From positions 28,209,249 to 28,273,248 of the forward strand of contig CM075857.1 of assembly GCA_037975125.1 (NCBI GenBank): 64,000 nt of DNA. Direction: 5' to 3'. The stretch comes from Latrodectus hesperus. Lineage: Eukaryota; Arthropoda; Arachnida; Araneae; Theridiidae. Under the pieces are notes generated by a model that did not search any database, was not told the DNA's origin, and saw nothing but the letters and a program-made list of their open reading frames with translations. Of the stretch, positions 25,931-36,599 are shown in pieces. Position numbers and translations under genes: made by a program. Position 1 is the stretch's first letter. Each line of letters starts with the position of its first letter.

Positions 25931-26084
25931 GCAATTCGACTATAATCTCTTACAACAATCAATAACATTTAAATAAAACTAGCAACAAAATGCATTTTAT
26001 TATAATGTAAAAGTAATTTAAATCACAATTCTACAATAAAGAATAACTTTTATTAAAAAAATAGCATTGAGAAATGATTTTTAC

Positions 26085-26261
26085 CCTATCAGCTATAAGG
26101 TCTTTTAAATGCTTGTCAATTTTTTCTTTATATTTATCATCTTTCCTTTGCAATTCCTCAAATTTGTTTTGATAAAACTCTAACAATTCTTTATTTCCCA
26201 TGTCCATAAAAGAATTTCCAGTTGCTGTATTTGAGGTCGATCCTGATTTGCCATCTACCAT
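26085..26261 (-). CDS. CCDC77-like gene, first coding exon (residues 1-59)
   Basis: The exon encodes 59 residues from ATG at 26261 to a GTAAAA donor whose GT lies at 26083-26084. A TAA stop lies in frame 9 bases upstream of the ATG and an acceptor (CTTTTTTAG) ends at 26293, so this ATG is the start and the exon carries a short 5' leader of about 31 bases. After a Ser/Thr/Gly-rich start, residues 22-59 form a charged helix beginning with KELLEFYQ, the motif shared with vertebrate CCDC77. The exon ends in phase 0, which does not match the next exon found; see the findings. Confidence 0.8.
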
Positions 26262-26292
26262 GTTTTTTTAAATATATTTGTCAGAACATTCA
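26262..26292 (-). other. 5' UTR part of the first coding exon
   Basis: This lies between a minus-strand acceptor (pyrimidine-rich, ending TTTTTTAG) and the ATG. It contains an in-frame TAA, so translation cannot start further upstream in this frame. At least one untranslated exon must lie at higher coordinates. Confidence 0.55.
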
Positions 26293-26954
26293 CTAAAAAA
26301 GAAACAAGAAAACTTTCATTTATCACAAAATGACATTTACATTGATAATAAACACATGAAGCAAATGACACACTTAATATTAAAATTAATAATTTATAAA
26401 TAACATATAATTTTAAGACAATAATTTTATTTTGTACAGCAAACAAAAAAATCGTGTTTGTATATTATACTAAGACATACACATCTAAAAATTCTTAGTT
26501 AAATACAAGTAATAATTTTGAGTTTTTTACTGTTATAAATGATACATAATAAAGTTGCAGCATAAGTTGGCACTTTTGTTTTTCATATTATATTATTGGA
26601 AAACATTTGCCTCTAAAAATATTTAATGTGTTTAGAACTTCTCAGCATAACAATTTTTGATTGCGTTAGGGAAGAGTTATTAAATCAAATAAAAGTAATT
26701 AAATAATTAATCAGACTTTTTTTTAATTAAATAACAAGAAGAATAAGAAAGCAGATAATCAATCTGCTAAATATTTTAAGTCAGAGATACTTTTTTTGAT
26801 AAATGAAATAGGATACAGCATGAAAATACTATGTCATTCATATTTGTAAGTTAAAATAAATGATCAGCCTTAAAATAAAAATGATTTTAATTGCATAAGA
26901 CTATTAATGATGGGAAAAGATAACAATTAAGAACATAAGATCGAAAATTTAATA

Positions 26955-27125
26955 AAATTACCAAGCACACCAAGTTGGTCTTTGGGCATGAAAAATAATT
27001 TGACCAAGTCTACAGTTTAAATTAATGTAAAACCATTATTAACAAAGAGTAAGATGTTAACAAATGACATACTATTGAACTGAATACAGAGCACTGACAA
27101 TTCAGCTATCAATACAGCAAGAAGC
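26955..27125 (-). repeat. SINE family A, heavily diverged copy
   Basis: 'ttgaccaagtctacagttta' and 'gacaattcagctatcaatac' follow the SINE A order on the minus strand; most positions differ. Confidence 0.4.
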
Positions 27126-28396
27126 CATGCACATCAATGTAATATAAAAGTAGCAAAAAAAGTTTAAAATATATTAAATTTTAAAATTTTCCTTAAAAAA
27201 ATCAGAGAAAAAGTATTTTTATGATTTTAAATTATACTACATAATCTAACCAGACAATTTGATTTAACAATTATAATTAAACAAGATTTACTTATTGTGA
27301 ATAAAATATTAATTTAAAAAATAATTTGAATCAACAGTAAAAAAATCAAAAACAAGACTACTACTAGATTTTCAGGATCTCATTATCAAAAATAGGTCAA
27401 GTTTTCCTTGCCAAATTAGAATTATATAATTTCTAAATTCTCTATCTTTGCAATTCTTATAAGAATGCATGAATATATTTTTCGTTTTCATAGAACTTTC
27501 CCCCTATGAATTCTGCAAGAGGAGTCTAAATGATGATACAAGTCATATTATATGATGACAAGTCATATGATATTCTTTTGTTTAGAATATTTTTACGTTA
27601 CATCTTCACAATTTGTTTATATAAAACTTCATTAGTTATTATATATCATTTCAAATAAATTACCAGGCAGTTCACAAAATAAAGATCGAAAGTATCCAGT
27701 TTTTTTCTCATTTGACTGTTTTTCATATTACTCTACAGTTTATCAAGGAGTAATTATAACAAAATAAGAAAAACATATAACCTACTTTGTCACTGTAGAT
27801 CAAATTGAACATACTGTAATTTTTATGCTAAGCATGTTTAAATCAGGAGACCTTCATATTACTAAAGCTTATGACACTAACATATATGTTACTGTAGTCA
27901 ACTTTACTATTAATCATGTTTCTATTAGTAATCATTTTGCAAATAAAATGTGTGAGGAAGAATATTTTCTTTTTACTGCTTTCTTTTCAAATTATATTTA
28001 GACAGAATTCTCATGACACTAATTTTACTTGAAAAAAATTAGCAGCTGTGATACTAATATATAAGTACCAAGTTTGCTACATTTTGCATTTAATGATTTT
28101 GTTTGGGAAAAATGTATTTTAGGGTATTCCTTGGAAAATTTTTTGTTATTAAAAATGTTGGGAGAAACAAAATAGTGCTACAAACACTGGGCAATGATAC
28201 ACACAATTTAAATATTTTTTATCACCATATTCAACATCACTCAAATGGCAGTAAATTTGTTAAATATCAGAGGGCACCATATAGTATATTCCACCTATTT
28301 TGTTCTTTTTACATAGACATTAATTTTAATATATTTTATTGTGCTATTAATTTTGGTATTATATTCCTATTCATCAATGCAAAAGTTGATATGGCG

Positions 28397-29167
28397 CAGG
28401 CACTGTATAATCCAAGGGGTCTCAAATTTTGAATTTTTTTCTGGTGACAATGAAATGCTGCCATGATGTAGTAATACTGAGCGAATATGTTGTAAATGTG
28501 ATGTAATAAATTCGTTTTAGAAGAACTTTACATATCTAAATGTTAAATTTAAACCTGATAAACAAAGTGCATGAATATATATATTTGAAATTATGAGAAC
28601 ATTAAATAATTGAAACATTAGAGAATCAAATATTTTTCTGCAATCGTATTCATTTCTGAAATTTCTTCGGATCAATATTCCAATTTCTTGCAAAAATGCT
28701 AAAACAAGTTTTTTTTCACATACAATTTAAAACAGAAAAAATGATTAGCTTTTTCATCCTGACCTAAAACTTGCTTACCACCAGAGAAATTGAACGTCAA
28801 TCCAGAACTAAGAATACCTTGGTATTTTAAAACAATATTTTCAGCTATAGGCATAATTAATCATAACAATTTTGACAAATGCTGAAGAAATAAATGCAGA
28901 ACACAAAAATGATTCTTTAAAGTAATGAAAAAGAGCAATACAACCTGGATTTTAAGTATCTAAAGTGTAAAGCAAATTGTAAAATACACAAAAAATTCTT
29001 TTTAAGTTTCATTGCAAAGATTTCTAATCAAATGGGAAAATGGAACAAATTGTTTTAAATCTCATCACGATGACATAAACAAAACCAGGTAGCCAGATAA
29101 AAAAGAAAATCCCCCAAAAAAAATTCCCCTAACTTAGAATTTGGCATCCTGGATTATACCGCACCTG
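28397..29167. mobile_element. Terminal-inverted-repeat element H, long copy
   Basis: The left end CAGGCACTGTATAATCC and the reverse complement of the right end, CAGGTGCGGTATAATCCAGG, are inverted repeats. The right-end word GAATTTGGCATCCTGGATTA is identical in the short copy at 53932-54182. No transposase is recognisable inside, so it looks non-autonomous. Confidence 0.75.
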
Positions 29168-30084
29168 AGCCACTGATATTAATATATTATTAAACTCGAG
29201 AAACTTATAAAAACTTTATATTTAATCAATTTTTATAAATCAAACTAGCATTTAAATTTATAGATAGTATGTGAAATTACCTTATCATTTACCGCTTTAC
29301 AGATCTCAAACGATAACATTATAGAATTTAAAAATTGGTTTTGAATAATTCTAACATATCTGAATATGAGTAAATTGTCTAATTCTTTATTTTTCAAATG
29401 TTTTTTCTCAAGATTTGGCGACAAAATCTGGTTGTGAAATTGATTATATCAATAAATTAAAGAAAGAGTAACTCCCCAATCTATATAAATCTGCATAATT
29501 TATATGAAATTTCTTAATTTGGTTAAAGGAAAACAATATCTTTCTTCGACAGTTAAATGTCAAAGAAAATTATATTACAAATTTCAATAGAATAAAATGT
29601 GAAATAAGTTAACATACATAAATTTAAAAATTTCAGCTTATATATTTATTACTAATAATGAGTATTTATGGTAATATTTATTTACAATAATTTCATCCGT
29701 TAAGATACAATTTTTGTTTGACTTCTTTATTTAATATATTATAGATGAAATAACTGCATTTTACATATCAAACAAAAATTTTATAGTGCATTCGTTATCT
29801 TAAAATAAGAAAATATGGAAATGGATATAAAATAATGTAACAGTGAAAAATGACTCAGTCCATTCATATCAAATTTTAATAAACAAACAAATTCACGCTT
29901 ATTTGTTTTCATTTTTCAAATTTCTAGAAGTTTAGAAGTACATGTGTTGGACAACTAGCTTGATGGAAGGTCACTATGGATCAGTAACTAGATGTTTGCA
30001 GATGACGTCATCCCATCTTCGGGGATTTTGTTATTGGTGATTTGCTAATTTTTTAGAGGGAAATTGAAAATAAACAGGACTTAC
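29168..30084. other. Non-coding stretch, probably first intron of the CCDC77-like gene
   Basis: AT-rich. A perfect 12-bp palindrome GATGACGTCATC, which contains a CRE-type TGACGTCA core, lies at 30001-30012. Confidence 0.4.
30001..30012. promoter_or_regulatory. CRE-like palindrome TGACGTCA
   Basis: GATGACGTCATC is a perfect palindrome with the consensus cAMP-response/bZIP core, about 75 bases inside the presumed first intron. A function is only a guess, since a single 8-mer can occur by chance. Confidence 0.25.
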
Positions 30085-30170
30085 GATTTGTCTTGTGAAA
30101 CGTTTTCAGTAGTTCTTGATGAAATAGTATTAATCGTTTGCATACTAAAATGAAGAGGAAAAGAAATTAG
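30085..30170 (-). other. Candidate untranslated first exon of the CCDC77-like gene
   Basis: A strong minus-strand donor, ATC followed by GTAAGTCC, lies at 30079-30084. The sequence to its right is less AT-rich than the surroundings and has several CpG dinucleotides. A spliced leader exon is needed upstream of 26292, and this is the best donor I see in the region. The right-hand limit given is arbitrary. A transcript would settle it. Confidence 0.3.
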
Positions 30171-30480
30171 AATTGCACATGAGTACAGACTTGTGATAAA
30201 AAAACAAAAACATTTCTATTTATTCATTCAATTTTCGGTGTCTCAAAAGGTCTGCTTGAACGAATAGAAAACATATAATCAAAATGACCACATTTTCCGT
30301 CCTCATTTGCCTATTTTTCTCGGAGTGAAAGTATCTAATTATTAAAATATTGCATGCGTCACAAAAACATTTTGATGGTCATCTGGGAAAATTAGTGAAT
30401 ACTTTAAATTTGGCTTAAAAATATTGAAATTGAAAATACTTTTTATTAATATACCATTTAGTTAATATTATCATCCTTCT

Positions 30481-31205
30481 GATCGGTTAACGAACAGTTC
30501 GCACTGCGAACAAATTTGACAACAAACACTTTCACAAAATATTTTTGTGTTTGGCCAACGAACATATATTCGGATAATGAACTAAAACGAATTCTAACAA
30601 ATACTTCTTGGCTCTTGTATCATAATATAAAGGCTTGCTGCAACACCAAGGGACCAAAAATTGTTTTTCATCTCTCTTGAATGATGTTGCTTGCTTATTG
30701 AACTTCAAAGCTCTATATTGAAAAATGTTTCCCTACGGAATATTTATAGCCAAAGTATACTATCAGCTTCGGTTTTGATTTCATACAGAAACGAAATTTA
30801 TTTCAATTTGAGCTCATCTTCCCCTCCTTGTTCATTCACTGTCCCCTACATAGTCTTGAATGACGAATTCCAGATGGTAGCAATAACAATATTATCAGTC
30901 ATTTTACGACAACAATGCTATTAATCACTTTCTGAGAAAAATTCTTTTTTCAGGAATTTGGACATGTTCGTTAACGAAACATAAGCAAAAAATGAAAAGA
31001 ACTAATGAATGTGCAAGACTATATGTATTGTTTTTTTAATAAATTTACTAATCAATTATACAGATTTCTTCATTTAAATTTTAACGTTCTCCAGAACGAT
31101 TTAATCGATATCGTGATGGTAAATCTATTGTAAATCGATGATCGGTTAACGAACAATTCTGATAGCGAACACAGTTTTGTAACAGTTTTAGTTTGTTAAC
31201 CGATC
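30481..31205. mobile_element. Terminal-inverted-repeat element with GATCGGTTAACGAAC ends
   Basis: GATCGGTTAACGAAC at 30481-30495 is inverted at 31191-31205 (GTTTGTTAACCGATC), and a second direct copy stands at 31140-31154. A related GTTCGTTAACGAAAC lies at 30966-30980. GGTTAACGAAC-type ends recall pogo/Tigger-like elements. Minus-strand reading of the interior gives stop-broken protein-like text that I cannot name. Confidence 0.6.
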
Positions 31206-31552
31206 CACCACAGCGTTAATACATTTTGCTGATATTTTCGATACATTTGAAGCTAACTATTGCTTTCTTGAAAATGTTTACCTTATTCCTATGAATTATT
31301 AAGACCGAGAGATTACTGAACTCAACAAAATTTATACATTTTGTGATTTAGTACTGATACTTAAATCAACTAAAATTATCTCTTCTGTTTCAGATGATGT
31401 TTCAAATAGCCTGGCATTAGAAGAAAAATATTAAAATTGAAGCATCAACTTTTGTTAAGAAATACAGTCAAACCAGAAAACTGAAAGAAAACTGCTTCAA
31501 ATGCACTGACGACAAATTTTGCAATGGTTGTAAGTACGATGGAAAGGCACTT

Positions 31553-31880
31553 TGGTCCGTTTGGTTAGGGAGTCCGTTATCGTGATCGGATGATAGTGAG
31601 CTCGAATCCCGAAGCAATAGAAGATCCTTCATGTTCTCTAATGGTGTCTGGTGAACATTTAATAGTTCGTGATAGCAATGTCCTCCATGTCAGAGGATAG
31701 CTCTTGGGCTGTTAGGCCAAGTTTGCTGGTCTTCTGTTTAATCCTTCTATTAGATGACGAAGATTATCTTTTGGAGTTATGATGACACTCCTATCAGAGT
31801 CCCCCACCCTATAAGGTGCCATCATTACCTCCTTTTGCAGTGCAAAAATGTGGAAACTCTGGTAGCTCGAGCATTATAAA
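31553..31880 (+). repeat. SINE family C
   Basis: The head 'ggtccgtttggttagggagt' with B-box region GAGCTCGAATCCCGAAG, 'tgttaggccaagtttgctgg', and 'ggtgccatcattacctcctt' match 33683-34025 closely in order. Confidence 0.8.
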
Positions 31881-32324
31881 GCAATATGTAAATGCAAAGG
31901 GATGGGTAGAAGATTTTTTTATTTTGCACATTTTTTGACAGAATGGGAAACATTATGTTATTTTTTTTACATTTCTCTTGTAATATTAATGCAAATGCTA
32001 TTTTATTCATTTTCATTAAAATTTCTTTGCTTATGCATATAGAACGCAGCTTAAAGGAAAATATTAATATAAAGATGAATATTAAATAGTTCATCATAGT
32101 CAGAAAAGGTTTTTATAAAATTCTTTTTACTGACAAGTATGATCTTCAAATATACTGCAAGCCAAAGTCTGCACTCTAAGCTAAAATCATCATTTATTAC
32201 TGCTTCATTTAAATATTCTGGAATGGGAAAAAGTTTGATAAATTTGAGCAATTGTTGCAAGAAAGACGTTTGCGGTATTACAGAATACAGATGTTGATGC
32301 GAGTTCGATTTGTTGAAGCAACGC

Positions 32325-32400
32325 TTATTAACCATAAAGTGTTTGTTTCTTTCATTCCAGATGAGATCATGATAACGTCATTTTATTACAACTCATTGTG
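32325..32400 (+). repeat. Repeat F, partial copy
   Basis: 'accataaagtgtttgtttct' then 'gagatcatgataacgtcatt' repeat the beginning of the copy at 32655-32905. Confidence 0.7.
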
Positions 32401-32654
32401 CAAGCTAAAGTCAATATCATCATTATAATTTTCATAGTGAAACTCTTTAAGCAATTAATGCAGCTTCCTGCAATAAAAGCGATAAATGACACAGCTCTTG
32501 TCAACTATTGTAGTAATGGATCTGCACATTTAAACAAAAACTCGATCTAAAATTAATATGATTGTTGAAAATTTATATGCAAATATCATGTCACGGGGAA
32601 ATTCATAATTTTTTCTCTCGTCATTGGTGAATGATAACAGTTCTCACAAATATT

Positions 32655-32905
32655 AACCATAAAGTGATTGTTTCTTTTGTTCCATTTGAGATCATGATCA
32701 CGCCACTTTATTACAATTCTCATTGGCTTAAAATATCCAAGACGTCAGGTAACGTTTCATCTACGTCATGCATCGTATTGGGATAACGTCGTAAATCCTA
32801 CTTGTCAACAAATTTGCTGCCTATCTTCAAAACACACATTCTTTCAGCGGCAGCGAACAAGGTGAAAATCACCCTTGAATGTTTGAAAGTCTATCGATGG
32901 TGAGA
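32655..32905 (+). repeat. Repeat F
   Basis: It shares with 52280-52440 (minus) ACAATTCTCATTGG, then GACGTCAG followed by TAAC and TTTCATC, and 'cagcgaacaaggtgaaaatc'. The minus copy lacks a middle portion. I do not know its class. Confidence 0.65.
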
Positions 32906-33104
32906 AAAAAATCCATTCATGATTTTCACCAGTATAAAAAAAGTAGTTTTTATTGTAATTTTTCAGTTTGTTAAAGTTTTTAGAATCATGAAAATCTTCT
33001 GTTGTTTTAAATATAATTAGTTTTCTAATTTTGAAATCTTTAACGGTATTGCGTCCAAAATTGAACACGTTGAAAATAGAATAGAAGAAAAAGTAAAATG
33101 ATAA

Positions 33105-33315
33105 AGACAAGACAAAACATCCACTTTATAATTAGTTTAAATCGGCAAGAACGATAACATTTTTTTATGCATTGTTTCATTCTATTTTAAAACTAATTTC
33201 ATGTGACATGTTTCTTTTCTTCGAAAAATGAGTTCATTTGTTTTCTTTTATTTTAGACAAGACAAAACATCCACTTTATGGTTAGCTTAAAAATAGCAAG
33301 GATGATTCAACTTTT
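33105..33315. repeat. Tandem duplication with 150-base period
   Basis: AGACAAGACAAAACATCCAC and its right flank occur at 33105 and 33255, with similar downstream words. Confidence 0.75.
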
Positions 33316-33682
33316 TTTATAATCTTTAGCTCATTTTATGTAATTTAAAATCTATAATAAAGTAAATATTACCTTTTTCATATTTTTTTCAACTACATAT
33401 AAATTTTGCGTATAATTCTCTTTGAAGTCTCATAAATATACTTTTTATCAAAAAAAAATGAAGAGTACTGTAATGAAGAGTAAAAAAATGAAGAGAAATA
33501 TGAACTATAGTGTAAATTTTCCCTTGAAGTTATGATACAATAAAGTAAATGATACACTTTATAGGAGTAAGTAGTTTTCCGTATCATTTATGATACCCAT
33601 TTATCAGTGAATGTTGAAACTCTAATAACCATTAACTTAATTATTTATAAATGAACATTTCAGAAAATAACTGTGTCTGACT

Positions 33683-34025
33683 ACGGTGGCCTGGTTCTCA
33701 TTTCTGGAAGGTAGAGAGTTCGAATGCCAACCCAACTGAGAATCCTTCCTGTTTGCTAATAGTGGCTGGGGCATTTTAAGTACGTCGTGGTCGCAATGCC
33801 TGTCATGTGAAATGACACCTTTAGGGTTGGCAGGCCTAGTCTGGGGTCTTCTGCATGGTCTATGTTTCTAAATTACAAGGACTGACATTTGGGGCTATGA
33901 GAGTATGCTCACTGGGTGTAACACTATGTAGGATGCCATCACTTCCGCCCCTTGTAGTGCTGAAAGGTGGAAATCTTAGTAGCCGGTCATCGAGCGATGA
34001 CAATGATTTTGTCACAACAGAAATC
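33683..34025 (+). repeat. SINE family C, truncated in the head
   Basis: 'ggtggcctggttctcatttc', B-box region GAGTTCGAATGCC, and a full body to 'gccggtcatcgagcgatgac'. The segment between the A and B boxes is shortened. Confidence 0.75.
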
Positions 34026-34107
34026 AGTTCGCGTGTTTGAACTAAAATCAAATATTGACGAAATATTGATTTTCATCTTTATAGCTTTTTTTTAAATGCT
34101 TATTTGG

Positions 34108-34242
34108 CTACGCAATATCTATTTTTACGAAATTTTCTTATTCCTTCGTTGTTGTGTTCTCCAGTGTAGTTCGATCATGGGTTTTCTGTATAATTTGCGA
34201 TGTATGTAATAAATATCATAAAAATGTAACGCTGTGCAATCA
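34108..34242 (+). repeat. 5' LTR of the Ty3/gypsy copy
   Basis: It matches the 3' LTR: ACGCAATATCTATTTTTA near the start, CCAGTGTAGTTCGAT in the middle, and GTAACGCTGTGCAATCA at the end. It lacks about 40 bases present in the 3' LTR, and its first two bases are not TG. Confidence 0.85.
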
Positions 34243-34252
34243 AACCTCCAGA

Positions 34253-34267
34253 ATTGGTGACCCGTAA
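34253..34267 (+). other. Primer-binding-site-like sequence
   Basis: TTGGTGACCCG starts about ten bases after the 5' LTR. TGGTGACCC fits the 3' end of tRNA-Trp, used by CsRn1-type elements; the match is short and off by several bases in spacing. Confidence 0.4.
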
Positions 34268-34689
34268 GACTGGAATCGCGCACGAAATCTCTAATACTAT
34301 GTCAACATTTGAAGTCTTTTTATCTCTGCTTCTATGCCAGAGGTGGTAAAAGTGGAAGCCTGTCCCCAACTTCGAGTGAGTGACTTAATTTTTTTTCTTG
34401 GGTCGCTGCTATCTTCCTTCAAAGTATTTGAAACTATTCTGGCCAAAAACTAAACACAAGAGGTAGATAAAATAGAAATAAAAGTACCAAAAATTTCTCC
34501 TACTAATGTTAAAGTGTATTTTGCTCAACTTGAAGTTGATTTTACTGTAGCTAATATTATCGAGGTGAAAACCAAATTTAGTTATTTAGAATAGCTACTG
34601 TTGACACTGAATATTTAAAATATGTGTCACATATTGTGTTTAATCCATCCACACTAGAGCCTTTTACTGTTTTAAAAAGGAAAGTTGTC

Positions 34690-35220
34690 GAAAAATTCAA
34701 GGATTCAAAAAATAAAAAAATTTAAAAACTTTACTTCAGGATTTGGTTCTCAAGAAAAAAATAAAAATAAAAAACATTCACAATCATTAAATGAAATGCG
34801 CTTATTTTGTGATAATAAATTAAATGATTCTTTTTTAAGTAATTTGTGGTTAGGTCATTTACCAACCAATATGCAAGTAATTCTAGCCACCAGCAATGAT
34901 ACTTTATCACAACTTTCTGTTTATAACTCACACATATGTCACAACCTTATCACAACTATGGCCGAAAATTTCTGAAGTTGTGCAGAGTCCTTCGATAGCA
35001 GCTTTAATACACAGTCATAGTTATGAGAGGGACAACAGTGAAACCATTGCGAGATTGGAGCGTCCAGTTCAGGATTTAAGTATTAAAATTGAAAGATTGT
35101 GTGTTCTCTTCAAGCACGTGGGAGAAATCGAAAATCTTTAACTTCGCGTTCGCGTGATAGGTCACCTGCAAGATCGGCCAGAGATTCTTTAAATTCAAAT
35201 ATTGTTTGCTGATAACATCG
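34690..35220 (+). pseudogene. Gag remnant of the Ty3/gypsy copy
   Basis: LNDSFLSNLWLGHLPTNMQV followed by ATSNDTLSQL, and in a shifted frame EVVQSPSIAA, are typical of the spider-type gypsy capsid protein as I remember it. At least two frameshifts separate the parts. A basic Arg/Ser-rich tail (near 35140-35190) precedes the protease region. Confidence 0.65.
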
Positions 35221-35329
35221 AACTTTTGCCGAAAAGGCAACGAAATGTAGATTTCCTTGTACTTTTAATTAAAAAAACTAAAGAAACTATCGGTGAGCAC
35301 GGCGTCTGCTGTACAGTTTTCTGCTAACC

Positions 35330-35920
35330 ACCGTCTTTCAGTTATTAACTCTTCTACTGGTGTACAATTTTTAATCGATACCAGATAGTGATGTTAGTTG
35401 TTACCCACAAAACCGAAATACAGATAAACTTACATCTACTGCAACTGATATCTGTAAAACAGTAATAATTCCGTTTGGGTTATATGAGTTTCTATTCATG
35501 AACTTCGGTATTTGTGGAACTGCAGAAACTTTCCATAAATTTATGGACGCAGTCGTTCGCGAACTTAATTTCTGTTTTATTTACATGGACGTTGTGCTTG
35601 CAGCCAGCACTAACGAAACTGATCACAAGAAATATCTGCGAATATTATTCCAGCGTTTCAAGGATTATGGTATCAAAATTAATGTTCCTAAATGTGTTTT
35701 TGGTGCCTCTAAAGTTTCTTTTTGGGTCACATTATAAATAAATCCCAATACAAACCATTATCTGATTGCGTTGAAGCTATACTCCTGTTTAATAAACCTA
35801 CAACTGTTAAAGGCCTACGTCAGTTCCTAGGGATGTTAAACTTTTATCATTCTTTTTTTACGCAAAATTGCTGTAATCCAAGTATCTCTAAATGCGTTTT
35901 TGCATGGAAATAATCAAAAT
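35330..35920 (+). pseudogene. Protease and reverse transcriptase remnant
   Basis: The protease core reads FLIDTR then a stop near 35372-35390, where DTG or DSG is usual. The reverse transcriptase reads FLFMNFGICGTAETFHKFMD, then FIYMDVVLAA, so the catalytic YxDD has become YMDV, and further on RILFQRFKDYGIKIN and PKCVFGA. A frameshift near 35735 leads to LRQFLGMLNFYHSFF. This cannot be an active polymerase. Confidence 0.85.
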
Positions 35921-35929
35921 GGTAATGCC

Positions 35930-36480
35930 GAGATAATTTGGACCGAAGAAGCCATTCCCGCTTACCAGAAATGTAAGGAAATTTTGGTAACTGCTACTCT
36001 TCTACATTTTCCTTCTCCAGAAGCTAATTTGCCATTACTAATAGACTGTAGTATCTGACAATGGGAGGCGCCTTACATGAAATAACACTTGAAGGTGTCA
36101 AACCGTTAGATTTCTTTTCCCGAAAACTTACAACAACGCAAAATAATATTCAACTTATGACCGTGAACATTTAGCGATATATTCTTCTATCCTACATTTT
36201 CGATATATGCTGGAAGTGCGACCATTTGTCATTTCCACAGATCACAAGCCTCTATCTTTTGCATTTGCTCAAAATGATGATTCCAAAACTTCCCTTCGAC
36301 GTTTGAAGCTACTCGATTTAATTCGCAGTTTTTCACCGACATTCGATATGTGTCTGGGGAAAATAATTTTATAGCTGATGCTTTGTCTAGGGTAGAAGAA
36401 ATTACTTTCCCTTGTACGATTGACATGGAAGCTTCGGCTGACATTCAAGCGGCTGATCTCGATTTACCGAAAATATTAAC
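35930..36480 (+). pseudogene. RNase H remnant of the Ty3/gypsy copy
   Basis: The pieces EEAIPAYQKCKEIL, LLIDC and, in other frames, FIADALSRVEEITFP (normally followed by integrase) are visible. Several stops and frameshifts interrupt it. The region on the minus strand is also open for 71 codons by chance. Confidence 0.7.
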
Positions 36481-36599
36481 AAATACTTAAAAAAGTATGT
36501 TGCTCCCGAAAGAGTTTCCTATTTTAAATTCTTACAAACTTATAATTTGGAATACTTCGTCTACAAAAATCTGACTTATCTTGCCTTTCATCTTTTGTA

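Larger units (their letters stand above)
1471..26261 (-). other. CCDC77-like coiled-coil protein gene (8 coding exons, 3' end not found)
   Basis: Eight exons on the minus strand can be joined into about 607 codons. Acceptors are CAG or TAG and donors are GT (GTGAGT, GTAAGG, GTATTT, GTATGG, GTAATT, GTAAAA). From the second exon onward every codon phase matches. The first two exons resemble the start of vertebrate CCDC77: a KELLE-F/Y-YQ motif, then after exactly the spacing I recall for the human protein an I-x-x-LQKAL block and a CxxERE block followed by ENxxL. The vertebrate protein is about 490 residues; this one is longer because of a 278-codon exon that I do not recognise. CCDC77 is described as a centrosome or cilium-associated coiled-coil protein, so a structural role there is an inference. 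No stop codon was found for the last exon, so the gene should continue to the left of 1471 or off the window. Confidence 0.75.

Noticed and set aside
28103..28432. 109-codon plus-strand open frame rich in Phe and Asn
   Set aside because: Low-complexity, AT-driven composition, and its end overlaps the left end of element H.
31825..32335. Two overlapping minus-strand frames of about 90 codons
   Set aside because: Hydrophobic, AT-driven, partly antisense to a SINE C copy; no recognisable pattern.
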